Of a DNA stretch of 64,000 nt, positions 58,606-64,000 are shown in pieces. A program made the translations under genes and the position numbers. The notes beneath the pieces were generated by a model. It was not told where the DNA came from and did no database searches. It saw nothing but the letters and a program-made list of their open reading frames with translations. Position 1 is the first letter of the stretch. Each line of letters begins with the position of its first letter. Source of the stretch: Micromonospora polyrhachis (lineage in GTDB: Bacteria; Actinomycetota; Actinomycetes; Mycobacteriales; Micromonosporaceae). The stretch is taken from positions 248,001 to 312,000 of the forward strand of contig NZ_JACHJW010000001.1 of the NCBI RefSeq assembly GCF_014203835.1, given 5' to 3'.

Positions 58606-59324
58606 GTCTTCCGCTGGAACTTTGCGAGAACGCGGTGGCGCACCTGACCACCCGGCACCCGCTCACCATGGTCATCGACGAGCCGCTGAGCAGCCCGATG
58701 TCGCCCGACCCGGTGGGTTCGCTGCGGGTCTGGCGGGGCGAACCGGGTCAGCCGGTGGTCAAGGTGGTCTACGTCGGGCTGGTCGTCCCGATGATCCGCC
58801 TCGACAGTCACATGGTCTTCGCCTTCACCGCCGCCGACAGTGCGATCCCGCACTTCACCCTGGACTCGGTGTACGGCGGCGACTACCACGCGTACCACCT
58901 CGACCTGATTCCCCGGGCCGAGCTGAGCAGCCACCTGCCCTACATGGACGCGGCTTACCAGCCGCTCACCGAGGTCTTCACCGAGGCCGGCGAGATGGAC
59001 GGGCTGAGCCGGGCCGACATCGGGCCACGCCAGTACGCACTGATGTCGCCGTGGATGCTGGTCGGCCGGGCCACCGAGGAGGCGTTCCGGAAGATCGGAG
59101 TCGCCGTCTCCGCGTACGCCGAGCACTGGTCGACGCTGGTGACCGACGGCCTGCCGGCCGAGGTCGTGGCCGGCCTGGCCGACACCGACCTGGCCGCCCG
59201 GGACACCGCCGTGCGGGTCAACCTGTTCAGCCCCGACGTCGACCCGGTCTGGGCCCGGGTCACCCGCTTGATCGGCGAGCCGGCAGCCGACCGGATCCGG
59301 GCGGAGCTGATCGGCAATGCCTGA
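58602..59324 (+). CDS. Possible second bilin-reductase-superfamily protein
   Basis: A 240-residue protein of no firmly recognised family. The order of features parallels the RCCR-like protein: a strand-rich centre IPHFTLDSVYGGDYHAYHLDL, then LIPRAELSSHLPYMDAAYQPL, a later MSPWMLVGRATEEAF helix and a C-terminal ARDTAVRVNLFSPDVDPVW, each similar in position to the RCCR-like segments. I suggest a distant member of the ferredoxin-dependent bilin reductase superfamily or a fold relative acting on the Rieske product. It overlaps the Rieske gene by 4 nt. No cofactor motif is seen. Confidence 0.5.
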   Translation: MSLPLELCENAVAHLTTRHPLTMVIDEPLSSPMSPDPVGSLRVWRGEPGQPVVKVVYVGLVVPMIRLDSHMVFAFTAADSAIPHFTLDSVYGGDYHAYHLDLIPRAELSSHLPYMDAAYQPLTEVFTEAGEMDGLSRADIGPRQYALMSPWMLVGRATEEAFRKIGVAVSAYAEHWSTLVTDGLPAEVVAGLADTDLAARDTAVRVNLFSPDVDPVWARVTRLIGEPAADRIRAELIGNA

Positions 59325-60354
59325 ACCGACCGCCCCAGTAACCGAACCGACAACCGCACCGGCGGCCGAGCTGACACCCGACCCAGGGGGCACCGAGCCG
59401 AGCGAGTGGCAGCAGCGGATCGCCGGCGAGTGGCACGGCCGGCCGTCGCTGTTCACCGCCACCGGCGTCTGGCGGGGCTTCGAGGAGATCCGCCGCTCGT
59501 CGGTCTTCGCCGACGGCGTCACCACGTACTACATGGACGGCGGGCTGGTCGGCGGGGGCGAGTTGGCCGGGCGCTACCGGCTGAGCGCGCCCTTCGCCTT
59601 CGGCGTGATCGACTCCGACGCCGATCGGGTCTACACCGGCCCCGACTTCTTCGGCACCGGCCAGCCGTACGGGTCGTTCGTGGACTCGCACTACTACGGC
59701 CCGGGCTGGCAGGTCGACCTGAACACCTGGAACCAGGTGCTGCCCGACGGCGAGACCCAGGTCTACTCGTCGATGCTCTACCAGGGCTGGGCGGTGGTGG
59801 GCTGCTTCAACGGCGTCTACACCCGAAGCTTCGACCATGACACCAATCCGGACACCCGGGAGCGGGTGGCACGGTTCCTGTCCGCCGAGGAGCGGCGCGG
59901 TCCGGTGCCGTACATCCTGCCGACCAAGCAGGCCGGCGCGTACACCGGTAGCTGCGAGCTGTGGGGTGCCGACCAGCAGCTGCGCGGCAAGGTCGCGGTG
60001 CGCCTCGGCCTGGAGCCGATCGACCTGCTCCGTACCCGCCGGGTGGTGCACTGGACCGGCACCGGCCTGGATCGGCGGTACGTGGTCGAGCAGCGCCGCG
60101 ACGGCGACCGGCTCTTCTTCGAGGGCCCCGACGCCTGGGGCAACGCGCAGGGCTTCGGCCGGGCCAGCTACCCGTCCTGGCACTTCCACGCCGACGGCGG
60201 GGACGTGTGGAAGGTCAAGGGCCGCGAGTTCGCCATCGACGCCGAGCCGGGCATGTCCGCCGGCGGACGCCTCGCCGTGGTGTACGAACTGTTCCGGGGC
60301 AACGTGCTGGACAGCGTCCTACACGGCCTGCTCGCCTGGGAGCCGGCCGCATGA
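59317..60354 (+). CDS. Conserved protein, possibly lipocalin-like
   Basis: A 345-residue protein not assigned to a family. After a Pro/Thr-rich first 30 residues comes EWHGRPSLFTATGVWRG, then many alternating short strands (FADGVTTYYMDGGLVGGGELAGRY, VYTGPDFFGTGQPYGS, MLYQGWAVVGCFNGVYTRSF) and a second half with VHWTGTGLDRRY and WHFHADGGDVWKV. The strand-rich, tryptophan-rich pattern recalls calycin/lipocalin folds, which bind hydrophobic ligands including tetrapyrroles. No signal peptide, so cytosolic. It overlaps neighbours by 8 nt and 4 nt. Confidence 0.5.
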   Translation: MPEPTAPVTEPTTAPAAELTPDPGGTEPSEWQQRIAGEWHGRPSLFTATGVWRGFEEIRRSSVFADGVTTYYMDGGLVGGGELAGRYRLSAPFAFGVIDSDADRVYTGPDFFGTGQPYGSFVDSHYYGPGWQVDLNTWNQVLPDGETQVYSSMLYQGWAVVGCFNGVYTRSFDHDTNPDTRERVARFLSAEERRGPVPYILPTKQAGAYTGSCELWGADQQLRGKVAVRLGLEPIDLLRTRRVVHWTGTGLDRRYVVEQRRDGDRLFFEGPDAWGNAQGFGRASYPSWHFHADGGDVWKVKGREFAIDAEPGMSAGGRLAVVYELFRGNVLDSVLHGLLAWEPAA

Positions 60355-61175
60355 CCGCGGTGGTGGTGACCGGCGGCACCCGCGGGATCGGTGCCGGCCT
60401 GGTACGCGAGTTGCTGGCCCGTGGCGCCCGAGTCGCGTTCTGCGGACGCAGCGCGGAGTCGGTGGCCACGGCTCTCGCCACGCTGCGCTCCGACGCCTCG
60501 GTGCCGGCCGGCGCCGAGGTGATCGGGGTCCGCGCGGACGTCACCGACCGCGCCGACGTGTCCGCCCTGTGGTCGGCCGCCGTCGAGGCGTTCGGCGGCG
60601 TCGACATCTGGATCAACAACGCGGGTACGAGCCATGCCCGGCGCCCGCTGTGGGAGCTGCCCCCGGCGGAGCTGGACACGGTGCTCGCGGCGAACCTCGG
60701 CGGGGTGGCCCGGGCCAGCGCGGTCGTGCTCGCCGCGATGGTCAAGCAGGGCCACGGCGCGCTGTGGAACATGGAGGGCTTCGGCTCCAACGGCCAGATC
60801 CGGCCGGGGCTGACCGGGTACGGGGCGTCGAAGCGGGCGGTCACCTACCTCACTGACAGCCTGGCCAAGGAGCTCGCCGCAGCCGGGGTCGCCGACCAGG
60901 TCACCGTGCACCACCTCTCCCCCGGCATCGTCTTGACCGACCTGCTCACCCACGACTACCAGCCGGAGGATCTGGCAAAGGCCAAGAAGGTCTTCAACAT
61001 TCTCGGTGACCGGGTGGAGACGGTCACGCCGTGGCTGGCCGACCGGGTCCTCGCCGGGGGCCGCAACGGCAGCCGGGTCGCCTGGCTGACCAGCCGCAAG
61101 GCCGCCGCCCGGTTCGCCGTCGCCGGCTTCCGCAAGCGCGACCTCTTCGACGACTCCGCTGGCGGCCCCGGATGA
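60351..61175 (+). CDS. NOL/NYC1-like short-chain dehydrogenase (second copy)
   Basis: A 274-residue SDR with TGGTRGIG (7-14), VDIWINNAGTS (about 85), EGFGSNGQIRPG, active-site YGASKR (about 158) and HHLSPGIVLTDLL, then a long C-terminal stretch FNILGDRVETVTPWLADRVL. Compared from memory with plant NOL/NYC1 (IDIWINNAG, GAGSDG.PTP, YGATKR, VVHNLSPGMVTTDLL, FINVLAE), the match runs through the whole catalytic half. That makes a chlorophyll b reductase-type carbonyl reduction on a tetrapyrrole plausible. It is the second such gene in the regulon (first at 30.7 kb). Confidence 0.87.
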   Translation: MTAVVVTGGTRGIGAGLVRELLARGARVAFCGRSAESVATALATLRSDASVPAGAEVIGVRADVTDRADVSALWSAAVEAFGGVDIWINNAGTSHARRPLWELPPAELDTVLAANLGGVARASAVVLAAMVKQGHGALWNMEGFGSNGQIRPGLTGYGASKRAVTYLTDSLAKELAAAGVADQVTVHHLSPGIVLTDLLTHDYQPEDLAKAKKVFNILGDRVETVTPWLADRVLAGGRNGSRVAWLTSRKAAARFAVAGFRKRDLFDDSAGGPG

Positions 61176-61221
61176 CCCGGCCCCGCGCGCGGGCAGGTCC
61201 GGCACCGCGCGAGCACCTGCC

Positions 61222-61905
61222 ATGACCGGCAGCGACTACCCCGTCATCCTCGCGCTGGAGGACTTCGTGCCGACCGGTCTGGCGCTGGTCGGGTTCTGGA
61301 TCCTGGGCGGGCTCTCCGGTCGGGTCGTACCCCGGGTGGGCCAGATCGCCCGCGTCAGCGCCGTCCTGATCGGCGTCGGTGGCCTGGCCAAGTCGACCTG
61401 GAAGCTGCTGCTGGCCGGGTTCTCGATCGACTGGCCCTGGTTGGAGGCGGCGCTGTTCCCGCTGATGGCGCTCGGCGCGGCTGGACTGCTCTGGGGCCTG
61501 TCCAGTGCGCTGCGCAGGCGCAGCGTGCCGTGGTGGCCGTTCGCCGCCGCGCTGGCCACCGCCGTCGTCGTGGCGACGGGGTACGGCACCATCGAACCGG
61601 TCTTCGCCTTCGCCACCACGGGCGTGACCGCCATCAGCGTCCTGGCCGCGGTCATCGCCGGCCGACGGCGTGCCTGGGGCGCGGTGGCGCTCTACGTCGC
61701 CGGACTGGCCTTCGTGCTGCTGCTGGTGCCGCTACGCGACCACCCCGATCACGAGACCCTGGCCATGCAGTGGGTGGAGCAGGGCACCAACACCCTCGCC
61801 CAGGCGGCACTGCTGGTCGCGGCGTGGTTGACCGCGCGCGCCCACACCCTGGCCTCGGCCAGTCCCCACCCGACCCCCACCCAGGAAGGAGCCGTGAGGT
61901 CATGA
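61222..61905 (+). CDS. Integral membrane protein of unknown function
   Basis: A 227-residue membrane protein with six or seven predicted helices (about 15-35, 42-60, 72-95, 105-125, 130-145, 150-170, 190-208). Few charges lie within helices; a QWVEQGTN loop precedes the last. No family was recognised; it resembles small multi-spanning proteins near oxidation genes. It lies between the SDR and the decarboxylase/isomerase-like gene, overlapping the latter by 4 nt. No ribosome site of good strength is seen at ATG 61222. A transport or anchoring role for a lipid-soluble substrate would fit, without evidence. Confidence 0.65.
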   Translation: MTGSDYPVILALEDFVPTGLALVGFWILGGLSGRVVPRVGQIARVSAVLIGVGGLAKSTWKLLLAGFSIDWPWLEAALFPLMALGAAGLLWGLSSALRRRSVPWWPFAAALATAVVVATGYGTIEPVFAFATTGVTAISVLAAVIAGRRRAWGAVALYVAGLAFVLLLVPLRDHPDHETLAMQWVEQGTNTLAQAALLVAAWLTARAHTLASASPHPTPTQEGAVRS

Positions 61906-62645
61906 CCGACGCGCTCGGCTGGCGCCGCAAGTTCGGCGTCATCGCCCCGTCGACCAACACCATCGTGGAGCCGGACTTCTACCGGATGACGGTGCCCGGT
62001 GTGACCGCGCACTTCTCCCGGATCCACATCCGCAACCAGGACCTTTCCAGCGACAGCAACTTCGAGAACCTTCTGACGCAGATCCGCGGCGAGATCGGTG
62101 CGGCCTGCGAGCGGGTACTGACCTGCGAGCCCGACTACATGGTGATGGGCATGTCCGCAGAAACGTTCTGGGGCGGTGTCGAGGGCAACCGGCAGTTCGT
62201 CGCCCAGATCAAGGCGGCCACCGGGTTGGAGGTGGCGACCGGGGCGGAGGCGTGCGAGCGGGCACTGCGCCTCTACGGCGCGCGCCGGATCGGTGTGGTG
62301 ACGCCGTACCAGCCGATCGGTGACACGAACGTCGTGCAGTTCTTCTCCGAGATCGGTTTCGAGGTGGCCGCGATCGAAGGGCTCAAGTGCCCGACGGCGG
62401 TCTCCATCGCCCACGTCACGGAGGACGAGTTGCGCCGGGCGCTGCTGGCGGTGAACGGTCCAGACGTGGACGCCCTGGTGCAGTGCGGCACCAACCTGTC
62501 GATGGTCGGGCTGGCCGACGAGGCCGAACGCTGGCTCGGCAAGCCGGTGATCGCCATCAACGCGGCGACCTGGTGGATGGCGCTGCGCGAGAACGGAATC
62601 CCCGACAGGGTGTACGGCGCCGGTTCCCTGCTCCGCGAGTACTGA
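61902..62645 (+). CDS. Maleate isomerase/arylmalonate decarboxylase-family enzyme
   Basis: A 247-residue Asp/Glu racemase-superfamily protein: FGVIAPSTNTIVEPDF at the start, RIGVVTPYQPIGDTNV in the middle, YGAGSLL at the end. Maleate isomerases use two cysteines. Here the first position reads VMGMSAETF (no Cys) and only the second is kept (LVQCGTNLS, Cys about 190). A single cysteine at that site is the arylmalonate decarboxylase arrangement. So it may decarboxylate a malonate- or beta-keto acid-type substrate, or isomerise by a changed mechanism. AGGAAGGAGC precedes the start. Last gene of the operon. Confidence 0.85.
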   Translation: MTDALGWRRKFGVIAPSTNTIVEPDFYRMTVPGVTAHFSRIHIRNQDLSSDSNFENLLTQIRGEIGAACERVLTCEPDYMVMGMSAETFWGGVEGNRQFVAQIKAATGLEVATGAEACERALRLYGARRIGVVTPYQPIGDTNVVQFFSEIGFEVAAIEGLKCPTAVSIAHVTEDELRRALLAVNGPDVDALVQCGTNLSMVGLADEAERWLGKPVIAINAATWWMALRENGIPDRVYGAGSLLREY

Positions 62646-62656
62646 GAGGGCTGTTC

Positions 62657-62676
62657 CGGACGGGGCGGCCTGTCCG
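62657..62676. terminator. Candidate stem-loop terminator after the operon
   Basis: CGGACGGG (62657-62664) pairs with CCTGTCCG (62669-62676) over 8 bp (one G-U) around a GCGG loop, 12 nt past the stop of the operon's last gene. No T-tract. Confidence 0.4.
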
Positions 62677-62848
62677 CCGAAGCCGTTCGCCTCCCCGCCA
62701 GCTGGCGTGCCGCCGGGACGGGGCTGCGACGCGTTGGCAACGAACCCCGAGTCTGCCGAGCGAAGGGGCGGTGAGCCGAACATCTTTCGCACGTCTGATT
62801 CGCGACTGTCCGCTGACACATCGCAACAGCCATGCCTAGCGTCACGGA
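62677..62848. other. Intergenic region, no gene seen
   Basis: About 170 bp between the putative terminator and the next gene. It should hold the promoter for the ART-like protein; TTCGCACG and TGACACATCG were noted but no sure -35/-10 pair. The start GTG lacks a strong ribosome site. Confidence 0.3.
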
Positions 62849-63901
62849 GTGCACCCGAACGAGTCATCCCCCGCGCAGACCTCGAGACCCCCACTGGCAG
62901 CCGTCCACCCCCTTTCCCCCACGCCAGTGCCGGTCTACCACGACGAGCCGATCCGCCCGCCATGGGACGCCACCACCGCTGGCCCCGCGCCGGCCCCACC
63001 GCCAGCCCCGCACCCGGATCAGGCCCTGACCGCGCGTCTGGCGCACTGGTACGCGGCCGAGCAGGCGGTCGTCGATGTGGTGCGGGCCCTCGACACCGCG
63101 CACGGCAGGCCGCTGACCGTGGCACTTCTCGACAGCCCCGTTGGCAGCGACTACCTGCCGGCCACCAACACCATCGTCCTGTCCACGAAGTACGCCATGC
63201 CAGAGCTCGCCACCGTCGCCGACAGGCTGATCCTGTACCGGTTGGCCACGGCATTCGAACTGCTCGGCGTGAACACGCGCGATGCGGAGGCACTTCAGAC
63301 GTACAACGGGCGGCAGCAACGGCTGTGGCGGTTGGCGAACCCGCCCCAGGACCCGCCGCCTGCGGACATGTACCGGTTCTACCACGGCACCAACCGATGC
63401 AACTTCTACGACGGCATCCAGGTCACGGGCCTGACGCCGAGCAAAGCCGGCAGCGCCATCGGCTGCAAGCGCTGGGAGAGACACGACATCGCCAGGGAGA
63501 GCAAGGACCAGGGCTGGAACACCGCCACCCTCGACTTCGACCTGGCGCTGTCCTACGCCCGGCAGCACACCGAATGGGCCATGGGGAGGAAACGCAACGA
63601 GCCGACCCTGCGCGATGTCGCCAGCGAGGGCGGGCTCGTCCTCGCCTTCGACATGCCGAAGAAGGACGTCGACGGCAACGACCAGTGGCGTCAGGACAAC
63701 AGCGGCAACCCGAACAACTTCCAGACCATGCAAGCGATACCAGCGGAGTGGATCCGGGTGGTAGAGGAGCTGGGCATCCCAGGGCCCTTGACGGCTGTCG
63801 CGCCACCCCCGACCCCCCTCGAGGCCCCGACGGCCAAGGCGGACCCGACGCCGGGCACCCGGCGACGCGTCTACCCGAAATCGACATCTGAAGGGTCGTG
63901 A
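62849..63901 (+). CDS. Possible ADP-ribosyltransferase-fold protein
   Basis: A 350-residue protein beginning at GTG. The first 55 residues are rich in Pro, Ala and His and probably disordered. The central part has MYRFYHGTNRCNFYDGIQ (about 170-187), then GLTPSKAGSAIG and a TATLDFDLALSYARQHTEW block (about 224-242). A YHGT start, a downstream GL segment and a later strand with DLALSYA recall ADP-ribosyltransferase or RNA phosphotransferase folds. The catalytic Glu is uncertain. Not related in function to the cluster before it; another gene follows 4 nt later, so they may form a unit. Confidence 0.5.
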   Translation: MHPNESSPAQTSRPPLAAVHPLSPTPVPVYHDEPIRPPWDATTAGPAPAPPPAPHPDQALTARLAHWYAAEQAVVDVVRALDTAHGRPLTVALLDSPVGSDYLPATNTIVLSTKYAMPELATVADRLILYRLATAFELLGVNTRDAEALQTYNGRQQRLWRLANPPQDPPPADMYRFYHGTNRCNFYDGIQVTGLTPSKAGSAIGCKRWERHDIARESKDQGWNTATLDFDLALSYARQHTEWAMGRKRNEPTLRDVASEGGLVLAFDMPKKDVDGNDQWRQDNSGNPNNFQTMQAIPAEWIRVVEELGIPGPLTAVAPPPTPLEAPTAKADPTPGTRRRVYPKSTSEGS

Positions 63902-63905
63902 CCTC

Positions 63906-64000
63906 ATGCTCCAGGAGACGAACAACCGCTTCGCCACCACGTCCTGGATGTGGCTGACCGACCCGGACGAGACCGAGAACGACGAGCTCATCCAGCCGTT
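63906..64000 (+). CDS. Unknown protein, N-terminal fragment
   Basis: An open frame begins at ATG 63906 with a GAAGGG site about 8 nt upstream and runs off the window edge after 31 codons (MLQETNNRFATTSWMW...). It follows the ART-like gene by 4 nt. Acidic (DPDETENDE). Too short to identify; an immunity or partner role for the previous protein is only a possibility. Confidence 0.55.
   Translation, partial: MLQETNNRFATTSWMWLTDPDETENDELIQP

Overview
The window is GC-rich DNA from a filamentous actinomycete, most likely a member of the Micromonosporaceae or a close relative. The signs are frequent GTG starts, many 1-4 nt stop/start overlaps, an F420-type LLM oxidoreductase, XRE/NB-ARC/TPR and large LuxR regulators, and small secreted proteins. 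No rRNA, tRNA, CRISPR array, transposase or integrase was found. The genus is an inference from style, not from a marker gene.

Left part (1-19.6 kb): the end of an S26-type peptidase gene, a MauE-like membrane protein, an OmpR-type two-component pair, a surface beta-propeller lipoprotein, a small cupin protein, and a complete leftward narGHJI nitrate reductase operon. A large MalT-type LuxR regulator sits upstream of narG. Then come an amidase, three small secreted proteins and an XRE-NB-ARC-TPR regulator.

Main part (19.9-62.6 kb): about 40 catabolic genes that look like one regulon. A leftward run of 14 tightly packed genes (33.4 down to 19.9 kb) carries acyl-CoA machinery: two CaiB-type CoA-transferases, an acyl-CoA ligase, an acyl-CoA dehydrogenase, MaoC-type hydratases, and a thiolase-like/DUF35 pair resembling the aldolytic module of steroid side-chain catabolism. 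It also carries an isochorismatase-type amidase and an SDR resembling chlorophyll b reductase (NOL/NYC1). Rightward and divergent units add a hydantoinase/imidase-like enzyme, a cyclase, MmgE/PrpD and CitE-like proteins, an isocitrate-lyase-type lyase, two aldehyde dehydrogenases and flavin monooxygenases.

The last operon (53.7-62.6 kb) is the most unusual. It combines a protein clearly like plant red chlorophyll catabolite reductase (RCCR), an alpha/beta hydrolase, a Rieske oxygenase of the general pheophorbide a oxygenase (PaO) type, a second putative bilin-reductase-like protein, a second NOL-like SDR and an AMDase/maleate-isomerase-family enzyme. My hypothesis is a bacterial pathway that opens and degrades chlorophyll or another cyclic or linear tetrapyrrole, followed by imide and acyl-CoA steps that consume the pyrrole-derived fragments.

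The regulon idea rests on a palindrome, TGGAAAC-N3-GTTTCCA, in each of the five divergent promoter gaps of the cluster (33.4, 36.0, 40.6, 45.7 and 53.7 kb). It resembles known IclR-family operators, and an IclR-family regulator is encoded at 44.6-45.5 kb. A 3.2-kb segment (41.4-44.6 kb: secreted protein, HxlR regulator, MFS exporter) lacks this operator. It is bracketed by direct repeats of the end of the preceding gene, so it looks like a later insertion. At the right end are a possible ADP-ribosyltransferase-like protein and the start of another gene.
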